Origin: a virus
Length of the DNA: 55,702 bases
Reading direction: 5' to 3' (one strand)
Virus record (IMG/VR): IMGVR_UViG_3300017917_001201
Span: 1-55,702 of that record
Below the pieces are notes generated by a model, which was given only the letters and a program-made list of their open reading frames with translations, ran no database searches and was not told the DNA's origin. Made by a program: the position numbers and the translations under genes. Within the stretch, counting starts at the first letter, position 1. Each line of letters opens with the position of its first letter. Positions 28,928 to 38,100 of the stretch are shown one piece after another.

Positions 28928-31510
28928 TCACTTCCTATACAACGTTGCGCGCATACTGCATTCCCAGAAATGCGAGTTGTCGCTGTTGTTGTAGAACTGA
29001 ATCTTGTAGGTGTTCAGTACGCCGGGAATGGGCGACTGGTCTCGGAAGAACAGCGCATAGGTGCTGTTTCCCGAGCGAGCGCGCAATTTCTCGTAGTATT
29101 CCGGCAGGATATACGAATCATTGGTGCGAACGCAGCGGGCGCGCATGTCGTCGTCTGAGCCGCCGTCGCGCTGGATCACAAGGCTGGCGTCAATGTGAAC
29201 AGACTGGACGCCGGACGCGATGGTCGAACTGGTCGTAACGCCGGTTGAGAGACCGCCGCCACCGCCTACGTAGACATAGTTGTACGAGCCAGCGCCGGGG
29301 CCGACGTAGATGTAACTTCCGAATTCTGCATCGTACTCGTAGGCTCCGTTGCCGTAGCCGACGAAGGAATATGTGTAGTAGCCGCTGTATCCAGCAAGGT
29401 CGTACCACACGCCATCGGTTGGATAGCTCCAGCCGCTGAAGTTGTTGAAGTAGGACGAGGAACGAGTAATTGCCAAGTCCTGCACCTTCTCGGTACCAAT
29501 CGTCAGGTCCGCGATCTTGGCATTGTTGACCTGCAGATTATCAATCTTCGCGGTGGTGATAGCAGCGTCTGCGATCTTCGCATTCGTCACCTGCAGGTTG
29601 TCGATCTTCGCAGTCGTGATTGCGCCGTTCGCGATCTTCGCGTTGACCACAGCAAGGTCCGCGATCTTCGCCTGATCCACGGCAAGAGCGCCGATCTTGG
29701 CGTTGGTGATCGCACCATCCATGATCGTCGCATTGGTGATGTACACCCCCGGCTGCACCGTAACGCCATTGATAACGGTCGGCGTGGTCAGGACGGTAAA
29801 CGGGTTCGTCGGCGTGATGCCGGGGCCGGACGGGCTGGCAATCGAGAACCGGTCTGCACGGACAATGAATGACGATGTTGGCGTCGCATTGATTGCGGTC
29901 GACGCAAGGCCGAAGCCGGACACGTACCCATTGTTGTCGATCTTGACCGTGTACTGGCCCTGAAGGCCACCGATGCTGCTGGCCTGAGCGGAGTAGCTCT
30001 GCTCGACCGACACGCCAGAACTATTGAAGTTGTTAAGGCGCGCACTCACCTGCCCCACAGACGACGAAATCGCGCTGTCGGTAGCGGTCTTCGTGTAGTA
30101 GTTATTGGTCAGCGTCGCGGTCGTCACATACCCATTCAGCGTCGTCGTGCTGACGAAGTTCTGGGTTGCGCTAGAGATCGCGGAGTCGGTTTGCGTCTTG
30201 GTGTAGTAGCTGTTCGTCAGTGTCGCCGTGGTCACATAGTTCGCCAGCTGGGTGTTGCTGACCAAGTTCTGTGTGGCTACGGAGATAGCGCCGTCAGTGT
30301 CGGTCTTGGTGTAGTAGTTGTTCGTCAGCGTTGCATTCGTGACGTAGTTGCTCAACGCCGAGGTGCTGACCAAGTTCTGCGTCGCGGAACTGATTGCGCT
30401 GTCCGTTGCCGTCTTCGTGTAATAGTTCGTCGTGAGCGTCGAGTTGGTGACGTACCCACTCAACTCTGTCTTCGTGGCAAGGTTAAGCGTCGCTGCCGAG
30501 ATCGCGCTGTCGGTATCGCTCTTGGTGTAGTAGTTAGCAGTCAGGCTCGCGGTGGTAACGTACCCACCGAGCTCGGCCTTGGTGGCAAGGTTGGTCGTTG
30601 CCGCAGAGATTGCGCTGTCAGTGCCGGTCTTCGTGTAGTAGTTCTGCGTGAGTGTCGCGGTCGTAACGTAGGCACCCAACTCCGTCTTGGTGGCAAGGTT
30701 CTGCGTCGCAGCGGCAATCGCGCTGTTCGTCCCAGCGGCGGTGTAGTAGTTGGCCGCCAACGTGGCGTTCGTCACGTATCCGGTCAGCGTGCTGTTGAAG
30801 CTATTTGTCAGCGCGGTGCTGGACGATGAGATTTGGCTGTCGGTGTAGTTCCGCAACTCAGCTTCGATGTTGAGGTCAGCCGCCTCCACCTGAGCCAAGA
30901 TGTCGGCAGACTCAGCAGCAATGCGTGCGTTAACGCTGCCAATTCCATTGCCATCAATCAGATTGATCCGTGAACCAAGCGTCGCGTACAGCTGCGACTC
31001 TGTGATCGACCCGTTAAGCAGGCTCAGAATGTACGCGGTGTCCTGAAGGGTCTGACCCAGAGTGCCAGCCACCTGATTCGGCGCACTCTCAATGCCGTTC
31101 ACGTTTACGTTCGTGACCCAGTAGTAAAAGCTCTGCGACGGCCCAACCGGATCAGAGAACAGCTTCCCGTTGACGTTGGCAATGACAACGGCATTTGCGA
31201 ACACATTGGTGTTGGAGCGGTAGACACGCGTCCACGCATGACCCCGATAGTCGAGATAGTCCCAACTCAGGATGATGTTCTGGAACACACCCTCGGCGGT
31301 TAGATTAGTTGGAACGCGGGGCGCATCAACCTGCTCATCCGTTCCGGTTGTCGGCACGGGGATGTTGTTTCGGTCCCAGAAACCCGTATCCCTCAAGTCC
31401 TGAAGGGTGATCGAGTCCTTCCCAACCTGCGTCAGGTACTGTCGAACAGCCTCAAGGAAGCGGCGGGTTTCCGGATCGCCCTTGATGGGGGTTTTCGGGA
31501 GTGACGTCAC
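28928..31510 (-). CDS. Tail fibre/host-specificity protein with tandem repeats, 860 aa
   Basis: GTG start overlaps the tail-hub stop (GTGA). Residues about 60-150 read as a fibronectin-III-like domain (GVFQNIILSWDYLDYRG, RVYRSNTN). Residues about 240-490 hold seven tandem repeats of 36 residues with consensus Y-V-T-x-A-T-L-T-x-N-Y-Y-T-K-T-x-T-D-S-A. Residues about 590-680 have short NAKIADL-type repeats (ITTAKIDNLQV twice), a likely beta-helix or triple-stranded shaft. The last 170 residues are Tyr/Gly-rich and probably the distal tip. The order resembles GpJ/DUF1983-type fibres. It should form a trimeric shaft contacting the host surface. Confidence 0.85.
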   Translation of the reverse strand: MTSLPKTPIKGDPETRRFLEAVRQYLTQVGKDSITLQDLRDTGFWDRNNIPVPTTGTDEQVDAPRVPTNLTAEGVFQNIILSWDYLDYRGHAWTRVYRSNTNVFANAVVIANVNGKLFSDPVGPSQSFYYWVTNVNVNGIESAPNQVAGTLGQTLQDTAYILSLLNGSITESQLYATLGSRINLIDGNGIGSVNARIAAESADILAQVEAADLNIEAELRNYTDSQISSSSTALTNSFNSTLTGYVTNATLAANYYTAAGTNSAIAAATQNLATKTELGAYVTTATLTQNYYTKTGTDSAISAATTNLATKAELGGYVTTASLTANYYTKSDTDSAISAATLNLATKTELSGYVTNSTLTTNYYTKTATDSAISSATQNLVSTSALSNYVTNATLTNNYYTKTDTDGAISVATQNLVSNTQLANYVTTATLTNSYYTKTQTDSAISSATQNFVSTTTLNGYVTTATLTNNYYTKTATDSAISSSVGQVSARLNNFNSSGVSVEQSYSAQASSIGGLQGQYTVKIDNNGYVSGFGLASTAINATPTSSFIVRADRFSIASPSGPGITPTNPFTVLTTPTVINGVTVQPGVYITNATIMDGAITNAKIGALAVDQAKIADLAVVNAKIANGAITTAKIDNLQVTNAKIADAAITTAKIDNLQVNNAKIADLTIGTEKVQDLAITRSSSYFNNFSGWSYPTDGVWYDLAGYSGYYTYSFVGYGNGAYEYDAEFGSYIYVGPGAGSYNYVYVGGGGGLSTGVTTSSTIASGVQSVHIDASLVIQRDGGSDDDMRARCVRTNDSYILPEYYEKLRARSGNSTYALFFRDQSPIPGVLNTYKIQFYNNSDNSHFWECSMRATLYRK
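30045..30790 (-). repeat. 108-base tandem coding repeats in fibre gene
   Basis: Seven in-frame units of 108 bases (36 codons) encode the repeated shaft of the 860-residue fibre. Six are full length and the last is partial. Copies differ by many silent changes, so the repeat is old, but it is still similar enough to allow unit gain or loss by recombination. Confidence 0.85.
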
Positions 31511-33192
31511 TGGGCAATCTCCGAGGGGTTCTCGGCAACCATGATCTGGTTGATCTCACCGGTTCCGGTCACCTTGATCTGGAAGGTCTTGGCGCGATAG
31601 CCAGCCGGAAGTCGGAAGAGTTTCCCGTCCGTCACAGACTGCGTGTGCTTCTGCTGCCCGTCTGCGTACAGGGTGAATTGGATCGGGTATGCCTCAGCGT
31701 CAATCATGGCGCAGCCGGGGCAGATCGGGTTCTCAACGCGGAGCTCCTTTGACTGCCACGTGTACGTCAGTGGCGCACCCGCATGGAACTTCTTCACCAC
31801 GCCGCCATTGCCGTCGACGATCACCAGATACAGCGCATCCTCTACGGGGTCGTTGTAGCCAGCCACGGCATGGAAGTTGAGCGTTACTACCTCTGGGGTC
31901 TTGGTGCGGGTGTTCAGGACATATCCGCCACGCACGGTACCGGTGTCGTAGAAGAAGACGTACCGCCCCTCAAACTTGTAGGCGTGGATGCTCTCAGGCT
32001 TCAGGGCCTGCCACTGCTCACGGGTAAACACGCCCTCAGTGACCAGCTGCACACCGCTCTCACCGGCTGCGACAAGACCGTCAGGCGACGCGTACACCGC
32101 CACCTCGCCCATATCGACGATAGAACGTGCCGACACACAGGCCTGATCTGAATCGATCTCCACCGCACCCATGCCAGCTGGAGACGAGCCAGTCATCAGG
32201 ACCGGCTTGCCCTGCGTTAGGACCATGAGGCCGATGCTGATCGAGGCAAGGCCAACAACCTTCGACTTCACCGTCAGGCTGTAAGCCTTCGGCCACGCGC
32301 TCGGGATGAACTGCTCAGCAAAGAACACTGAGCGACCGGCATACCCCGCCAACATCCCATTTGGCATGGCGGTGAGGCCAAGCAGCGGGCCGTCTGGATG
32401 ATCAGCCGAAGTGTCATCGGGCGGAGCGTCCCAGTTGCTGCTGACAATAATTTCACCGAGCTCTTCGTCGGTTTTGACGTCGAGCAGATTATTCTCGCTG
32501 GCAAGCGCATCAGCGAGGTACCGGTACTCGCCGTTGATGTCTGTGCGATAGATGCGGCGTTTTGCTGGAGCGCCACCAGTGTTGTAGATGTACGAAGGAA
32601 CGTCGCCCACGGTGAACGACAGGACGACGGTCTCGCCCTCCTTAACGTCGATGATCGTTGATGCAGGAGAGGGTGGGCCTTCTTCACCGAGTCCGGAAAC
32701 CCACGTGTACACGTACGCCCTGCTCGATACAGTCAGGGTGTCATCCGCAATTGGCTCGAGGATCGATGTTGATGGTGCCGTGGTCGGAGCGGGAATGCCA
32801 AGTCGACGGCCAGCCGATGGCTGGTACGACGGCGATGCTGCGGACGCTACTTCGGTGCCAAGGGCAAAGCGAGGGTAGGTCTGTCCGGTCCAGTACAGTC
32901 GGTCGTACGGGTCTTCGGCAATCGGGCTGGGAACGGCGTGAACGTGCTGAGTCCACGCAAGCCAGTATCCACTCCCCTGACGGTCGCGATGCCGGTAAAT
33001 GGTCTTAACGTTGGACGGAACGACGAACGCCACGTTGTTGTGGTCGTTGGTTGCAACAGTCGAGCGAATGGACGCGAGGCGACCAGAATCAAACAGAGCA
33101 TTCTCTGCGATGGTCGCATTCTCTTCAGGGAGAAGGCGCGGCGAAACCTGAGGCAGGATACCGCTGAAATTGGAGAGTCTGATGTTTGCCAT
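31507..33192 (-). CDS. Tail hub/stabilisation-type tail protein, 561 aa
   Basis: Beta-rich protein starting MANIRLSNFSGILPQVSPRL and LLPEENATIAENALFDSGRL, the typical opening of podovirus tail-hub proteins (P22 gp10/T7 gp12-like), which plug or extend the tail. Repeated WxxxxxYSL/TVK and Y-S-F-E-GR-YVFFYD segments suggest a beta-propeller. FFAEQFIPSAWPKAYSLTVK and GKPVLMTGSSPAGMG are family-like stretches. It sits between the fibre gene and the bilin gene pair. The family match is by overall pattern. Confidence 0.75.
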   Translation of the reverse strand: MANIRLSNFSGILPQVSPRLLPEENATIAENALFDSGRLASIRSTVATNDHNNVAFVVPSNVKTIYRHRDRQGSGYWLAWTQHVHAVPSPIAEDPYDRLYWTGQTYPRFALGTEVASAASPSYQPSAGRRLGIPAPTTAPSTSILEPIADDTLTVSSRAYVYTWVSGLGEEGPPSPASTIIDVKEGETVVLSFTVGDVPSYIYNTGGAPAKRRIYRTDINGEYRYLADALASENNLLDVKTDEELGEIIVSSNWDAPPDDTSADHPDGPLLGLTAMPNGMLAGYAGRSVFFAEQFIPSAWPKAYSLTVKSKVVGLASISIGLMVLTQGKPVLMTGSSPAGMGAVEIDSDQACVSARSIVDMGEVAVYASPDGLVAAGESGVQLVTEGVFTREQWQALKPESIHAYKFEGRYVFFYDTGTVRGGYVLNTRTKTPEVVTLNFHAVAGYNDPVEDALYLVIVDGNGGVVKKFHAGAPLTYTWQSKELRVENPICPGCAMIDAEAYPIQFTLYADGQQKHTQSVTDGKLFRLPAGYRAKTFQIKVTGTGEINQIMVAENPSEIAQ

Positions 33193-33246
33193 TTACCCGA
33201 CCATAGCTATCTCCAATCTCCATACATTTGGAGGCCCGTGAAGTCA

Positions 33247-33912
33247 TTAGATTTCTGGGAACAAGCACTCCCGAATGAATCGAGCGACCATATCCGGCTC
33301 GAAACCAAGAGCATCCATCACACGCGGTGTGTGGGGATTGTGCTTTTGCCAGTGGCAGTAGTTGTTCTGTTGGGCGGTATAGTCATCCTCGCCGCCAACC
33401 ATGCCTACGTTCTCGAGGTAATAGTCCAGCGTCTCGTTGACAAGCGTCACCACCCTCCGGAGCTCGTCCGGATCACTGATGTTGCCCGCCGCCACCATCG
33501 AACCGCTGAATATCTGCTTGGCCCAATGCGGAAGCTCGCGCTCCTTGCTCCATTCGTGCTGAGCCACCTTCTCCGCGAACCACTTGCCCATGGGGTGACC
33601 GTCCACCACAGGGCTGAAGTCATGGAACGCTCCAGTCACCTTGTTTGGACCGGCGATCAGGTCGAAGCCAAAGATCGGCGCTGGGTCATTGATGTGCGGG
33701 AATACGCACAGATGCATCATGTATAGCTTGCGGGTGTCACGCAGATCGACGACATCGAGGTGGGCGCGACGGAAGTCGACGCTGCGCCAGAGATGATTGT
33801 CCCACGGGAAATCATGGCCCTCATCGTACTTATCGTACATGCCCATCTTCGAGATGATGCCGTCGCGGCACTCATCAAGAATCTCGAATATTGTGCTCTT
33901 CTGCGATGGCAT
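33247..33912 (-). CDS. Ferredoxin-dependent bilin reductase (PcyA/PcyX-like), 221 aa
   Basis: Would reduce biliverdin IX-alpha to a phycobilin with electrons from ferredoxin. Family features: AHLDVV (His51 at the place of PcyA His88), P-I-F-G-F-D-L-I-A-G (Asp84 at the place of Asp105), GAFHDFSPV, and the C-terminal EDDYTAQQNNYCHWQKHN with TPRVM. Asp176 or Asp177 may match PebS Asp206. At the ungapped place of PcyA Glu76 the residue is Asn39. Retained His51 with lost Glu76 fits PcyX-type phage enzymes better than PebS, but this needs alignment. Length is slightly below cyanobacterial PcyA (about 245). The ATG at 33912 has GGGA upstream and overlaps the heme oxygenase gene by 38 bases in another frame. 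No ferredoxin gene is visible, so host ferredoxin would be used. Confidence 0.85.
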   Translation of the reverse strand: MPSQKSTIFEILDECRDGIISKMGMYDKYDEGHDFPWDNHLWRSVDFRRAHLDVVDLRDTRKLYMMHLCVFPHINDPAPIFGFDLIAGPNKVTGAFHDFSPVVDGHPMGKWFAEKVAQHEWSKERELPHWAKQIFSGSMVAAGNISDPDELRRVVTLVNETLDYYLENVGMVGGEDDYTAQQNNYCHWQKHNPHTPRVMDALGFEPDMVARFIRECLFPEI

Positions 33913-34447
33913 CAAACATTCCCAATACGTACTCGAAAGCGATGTTCGCTTCGTCCGCCAGATCGTCGGTCAACAGAGCGCGCATGGCATGGACGAGCTC
34001 CGTGCGGTTCTCGAACTCGTAGCGCCGACATGAGCCGGGAAGCAACTTCTTCATGATCTGACCTCCGAAGAGGTCACCCATGTGCATGACGTACATGTGG
34101 GCGAGAAGCCCCTTACGATCCAGCTTATTCAGATGGACGGCGTGGGCTGTTGCAAATAGGCAGGGTGATCCACAGCCAAGCTCGTTGAGATCGGCCAGCA
34201 TCGCCTCAGTACGCCTGAGGCCATCGAGGCCCTCGAGAAGCCCAACCTCATCAGCCAGACGCTCGAGCCAGCTGACAACCGCCATCTGGCTTGCAAGGAG
34301 GTCTGCGTAGACCTCCCTGCTAATCTTTCCAGACATGATCAGCTTCGAGAGTGGATGAGCCTCAGCCGCATCATGCTTTTCGCGGATCGCGTCGCGAAGT
34401 GAGAGCCCGCCAGAAGCGGGCTTCTCTTTACTTGCTGCTGGCGACAT
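33875..34447 (-). CDS. Heme oxygenase, 190 aa
   Basis: Opens heme to biliverdin, CO and iron, giving the substrate of the bilin reductase it overlaps. Proximal heme ligand His25 lies in AIREKHDAAEAHPL, the usual ...HxxAE start. The distal-helix signature HMYVMHMGDLFGGQIMKKLL has Gly124-Asp125 and Gly128-Gly129, which contact heme. Length is normal for compact bacterial enzymes. The ATG at 34447 is chosen because upstream sequence codes for the preceding tail chaperone; its ribosome site (GAGGAAA, 14 bases away) is weak. A 7-base hairpin (34404-34422) lies inside codons 9-15, just past the chaperone's stop, and looks like an old terminator. The gene sits inside the late operon. Confidence 0.9.
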   Translation of the reverse strand: MSPAASKEKPASGGLSLRDAIREKHDAAEAHPLSKLIMSGKISREVYADLLASQMAVVSWLERLADEVGLLEGLDGLRRTEAMLADLNELGCGSPCLFATAHAVHLNKLDRKGLLAHMYVMHMGDLFGGQIMKKLLPGSCRRYEFENRTELVHAMRALLTDDLADEANIAFEYVLGMFDAIAEEHNIRDS

Positions 34448-34910
34448 AGCTGGCGGCAGTTTCCTCTGTCGGAGCCTTGGGCCAGACAACCTCGTCCGGA
34501 CTCTTAATCTTCGCGTACTTCTTCGGCATGTCGCGAAGCTGCTGACGGACAATAGTCCATGCAGCCTTTAGCGCATCAGAGTGAGGGATGTCGCTAACCT
34601 GCGTCCAGTCGGATGTGGCGAGGAGGTGATCTCGCGGGCGGCGAACCCAGAGATCAACCTTCTCCTCCTGAGTAAGCTCGCGCACCGTAACGATGCTACG
34701 AGCAATGCCGTCCTCGCAGAGCTCATAGCCATCTGTGCTGACGATTTCCTCGCCAATAGCGGCCTCACGATGCTCAAATCGAGCAAAGCCGGTGTTCTTG
34801 AGGATCACATCGTCGATCTCAGTGGCGTTCACAATCTGCAGGAGATTGCTCTCCATAATCGGGTGGCTGACCACCTTGCCATCTTCAATCTTCACATAGA
34901 GGTTGCTCAT
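34428..34910 (-). CDS. Tail-fibre assembly chaperone-like protein, 160 aa
   Basis: C-terminal half RRPRDHLLATSDWTQVSDIP, then ALKAAWTIVRQQLRDMP and VVWPKAPTEE, is the phage tail assembly chaperone pattern (R-D-x-LL, D-W-T, W-x-x-x-R-Q-x-L-R-D, VWP-x-P). The N-terminal 90 residues form a beta-rich part (VSHPIMESNLLQIVNATEID). ATG with AAGGG upstream. It directly follows the 1058-residue fibre gene and is its likely folding partner. It ends 19 bases inside the heme oxygenase gene. Confidence 0.75.
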   Translation of the reverse strand: MSNLYVKIEDGKVVSHPIMESNLLQIVNATEIDDVILKNTGFARFEHREAAIGEEIVSTDGYELCEDGIARSIVTVRELTQEEKVDLWVRRPRDHLLATSDWTQVSDIPHSDALKAAWTIVRQQLRDMPKKYAKIKSPDEVVWPKAPTEETAASYVASSK

Positions 34911-34923
34911 TGCTTAACCCTTA

Positions 34924-37900
34924 TTAGAACCCGCCGGGGGTCACGTCGCCAGTGTTGGTGCTCGGGAATGCACGGCCTTCACCCCAGATGATGCGAACAG
35001 CACCCTTGCCGCCGGGGCCACCACCGTAGCTGGTGCCGGAACCACCACCGCCGCCGCCGTAGTCGCCGCCACGAATGCCATTGCTGACATAGCCAGCCTC
35101 ATTGATGCTGGTCCACGGGTTTTCACCGTAATAGCCACGGCTCCCACCGGAGCCGCCCTCGCCTCCTCCGCCATTACCAGTGCCGGTGTAGTAACCGGGG
35201 TTTGGGTGGTAGAAGCGGTAGCCAGTCGCGCCAAGACCAAGAATTCCTACACCGCCGCCAGCGCCAGAGCCATACGTCGATGAATAGTAGTCACCACCAT
35301 TGGCTGCGCCACTGTTTGCCTGAGCGCCGCTGGACTGATACCCACGGCCACCGTAACCAGCGTAGCCGCCAGCACCACCACCGGCACGGTTGTTTTGGTT
35401 TCCGCCAGCGCCCCCGCCATCACCAACGAAGCCGCCACCATAAGCAGCATTATTGGCGGAGAGGGTGCCGTCAGAGTTCGTTCCGCTTCCTCCGCGCCCA
35501 CCGCCATAACCAGCAACAGTCGCGATGTCGACGAAGTACGAGTTGCCGCCAAACATCGACGAGTTAAATTGATCGGTTCCCGCAGAGCCGCCAGCGCCCA
35601 CCACAACCGTGTAGGACTGCAGTGGCACAACTGTGATGTTATTTTTCCAGCCAAGGCCGCCACCACCGCCGCCGGGGTTGGCCCAGTTGGAACACCCGCC
35701 AGCACCGCCACCGACAGCAACAGCAGACACCTTGGTCACGTTTGCAGGCGCGACCCAGCTGTACGTGCCGGGGGTCGTATATGCGGTCTGACCCTGAATA
35801 AGGAAGTAGTAGTGCGACCACACGAACGTCTTCTCAACGATGCGCGTGCCGTTGGTTGCGCGCACAGTGAAGATGAAGGTGTTCAGCGTAGTGCTCTGAG
35901 CAGGTGCAGTACCACTCAAGACACCAGTGGTCGAAAGTGTTGCCCAACTAGGGAGCGATCCACTGACAACAGTGTGTGTGGTCGTGCCAGATGCGGCAGT
36001 CGCCTGCGTGACGGTCGATGAAAACGCCGCTGCTGGGGCAACCTGCGTCGGGAGCGATGCACTGCTGAAGACAGGCATGTCTGCTGCAACAGTCAGAGAC
36101 ACAGACTGGTTGACGGTGAGCGTTCCGCTGATGGCGCGGACAGTGAAGTTATACGTGCCAGCAGACAGCGTCTGAAGGAACGTCAGAACACCATTCGAGT
36201 CAATCGTGCACGGAGGGCCGCCAATCACCGCCCAATCGATGCGACCAGTGCCGCCACGGAACAGTGCGCGATACTGGGTCGCGGGAGGTGGCGCAGAGGT
36301 GTTGCCCGTCAGCGTGCTCGGGCCAATGATGATGTCAAAGCGCGAATCGACGTACGACTTGACGGCGTACTCGGTCGGGACAGCGAGGTTCGAGTTACCC
36401 GACATCGTGGCGTCGGACGAGAACTCGTTGATCTGCTCACCAAGCTGGGCACCAATCGAACCGAGTCGCAGCGACGACAGGCCCGACAGGTCGAAGGCGC
36501 TGGCGTTCAGTGTTGCCTTGCCGGTGGCCTGATCGATCTTGAAGTACTCGCCAACACGGAAGTTGCCGTCTTGGTCGGTCGACACATAGAACACGCGACC
36601 GGGGAATTGCTCCTCAATCTCGTTACCCTGCGCGGGCGGCTGGGTCGGCTCGAACGGATAGTTCGTGGTGATCATGCCACCAGTGCCGATGCTGAGGAAG
36701 TCGTGGCCGGTCAGGCGAATCTGCGAGAACTTGTAGCGAATGGTCACGCCAGCGTTGTGCGCGCTGCCAGTGGCCTTTTCGCCAGCAAGGACAACGACGA
36801 TTTCGCTGCTCGTATTGACGTAGTTGCCAGTCGTGCTCTGCACAACGTACGAGATCGGGTCGCCAGCAATAGTGATGCTTGCACCCGGCTTCGGGACAGA
36901 GGTCAGGTTCGTGAGAACGAGGACAAAGCCCTTCTGGTTCTCGAGAGCGCCAGTGGCGACTGTACCGGTGCCGCCGCTGGTGAACGTCAGGGCGCTGCCG
37001 ACAGTGAAGTTGCCGGTCGCATTCTTGACGTAGACCTTGCCAGCTGCAGTCTGGACGTTGGTAACGGTTGCCGTGCCACCAGATGCTGCAGTTACGGTGT
37101 CGCCAGCATTGATGTTGCCGCCGGTATAGGTGAAGTTCAGCTGCTGGCCGACGATATTGCCCGTGACTGGGGTTTCCGACGCATTGAAGCCACGCGAGAC
37201 AGCGCCCCACGTGCCATAGCTGTTGTTGCCGTTGAGCGCACGGATTGCACCGCCACCGCTGGTGGCATAGCCGAAGTAGCAGTAGTAGGTGAAGCAGCTG
37301 ACGAGCTCAGCGCGAGCACCGTCCTTCACCCAGTAGCCTACGCCGTTGTCGCTGATCACGGTGTAGCCATGGAACAGCATCGACTTCGCGCCACTGGTGT
37401 GGACCGTGCCGTCGACAAGGGCACCAATCAGGCCAGTGCCAATAGCGGAGCACTCAAGAATGTACGGCGACTTGGTGGTGACCGGCGACGCCGGATTCAG
37501 ACAGGCAACAACGCCACGAACCGTCGATGCGGTGATGTCGTTGGGAGTAGTCTGGCTCTGCGCCCAACCGGTCATGCCGGTGAAGGTCATTTTGTTTAGG
37601 ATCGAACCATTCGACAGCATCCACATGGTGGCCTGCGCGTTCGGGACAGCCGGATCATCGCTTGCACCAGCCTTCGGCTGGACAATGACGGTGCGCTGGT
37701 TATCGCCAACAATCGCGACATTTGCAGGAACCGTGATCGGAAGCTGCTCTGAGTACGTGCCGGTCTTAACAAAGATCGTGGTGTACGGCTGAGCGTTTTC
37801 GCACGCATAGCGAATTGACTTGTACGGGCTCGAGAGAGACGAACCATAACCGGCTGCGTCAGTGCCGTGCGGAGCGACGTAGATTACGTTCTGCGAGCTG

Positions 37901-38100
37901 GTGGCGGTGCCAGCACCCTCAAGCATACGCTGCCAGCGCGTGGTGTCGGTCGGAGCGGCATTCACCGCAGAGGCGGCGGACGTGTAGATGTACACACTAC
38001 CGTTGTACTTTACGCAGTCGTTGAGTTCGTACTCAGCGGTCGCGTCATAGTCACCGCGATAGTTAAAGCGAAGTTTCCCGAGGTCGATAATCTGCGTCAT
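34924..38100 (-). CDS. Large tail fibre with Gly-rich adhesin tip, 1058 aa
   Basis: The ATG at 38100 overlaps the previous stop as ATGA. Residues about 1-60 are a carbohydrate-binding-like start (RGDYDATAEYELNDCVKYNG). Residues about 75-320 are a beta-helix-like part (SSPYKSIRYACENAQPYTTI, TGTYSEQLPITVPANVAIVG). Two Ig-like domains follow (SAGTYNFTVRAISGTLTVNQ; LNTFIFTVRATNGTRIVEK). The last 260 residues are a glycine-rich domain with many GGGGG runs, framed by TPGTYSWVAPANVTKVSAVA and GGKGAVRIIWGEG. Such Gly-rich tips form polyglycine-II sandwiches in phage adhesins and bind the receptor through exposed loops. Probable receptor-binding protein. Confidence 0.85.
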   Translation of the reverse strand: MTQIIDLGKLRFNYRGDYDATAEYELNDCVKYNGSVYIYTSAASAVNAAPTDTTRWQRMLEGAGTATSSQNVIYVAPHGTDAAGYGSSLSSPYKSIRYACENAQPYTTIFVKTGTYSEQLPITVPANVAIVGDNQRTVIVQPKAGASDDPAVPNAQATMWMLSNGSILNKMTFTGMTGWAQSQTTPNDITASTVRGVVACLNPASPVTTKSPYILECSAIGTGLIGALVDGTVHTSGAKSMLFHGYTVISDNGVGYWVKDGARAELVSCFTYYCYFGYATSGGGAIRALNGNNSYGTWGAVSRGFNASETPVTGNIVGQQLNFTYTGGNINAGDTVTAASGGTATVTNVQTAAGKVYVKNATGNFTVGSALTFTSGGTGTVATGALENQKGFVLVLTNLTSVPKPGASITIAGDPISYVVQSTTGNYVNTSSEIVVVLAGEKATGSAHNAGVTIRYKFSQIRLTGHDFLSIGTGGMITTNYPFEPTQPPAQGNEIEEQFPGRVFYVSTDQDGNFRVGEYFKIDQATGKATLNASAFDLSGLSSLRLGSIGAQLGEQINEFSSDATMSGNSNLAVPTEYAVKSYVDSRFDIIIGPSTLTGNTSAPPPATQYRALFRGGTGRIDWAVIGGPPCTIDSNGVLTFLQTLSAGTYNFTVRAISGTLTVNQSVSLTVAADMPVFSSASLPTQVAPAAAFSSTVTQATAASGTTTHTVVSGSLPSWATLSTTGVLSGTAPAQSTTLNTFIFTVRATNGTRIVEKTFVWSHYYFLIQGQTAYTTPGTYSWVAPANVTKVSAVAVGGGAGGCSNWANPGGGGGGLGWKNNITVVPLQSYTVVVGAGGSAGTDQFNSSMFGGNSYFVDIATVAGYGGGRGGSGTNSDGTLSANNAAYGGGFVGDGGGAGGNQNNRAGGGAGGYAGYGGRGYQSSGAQANSGAANGGDYYSSTYGSGAGGGVGILGLGATGYRFYHPNPGYYTGTGNGGGGEGGSGGSRGYYGENPWTSINEAGYVSNGIRGGDYGGGGGGSGTSYGGGPGGKGAVRIIWGEGRAFPSTNTGDVTPGGF

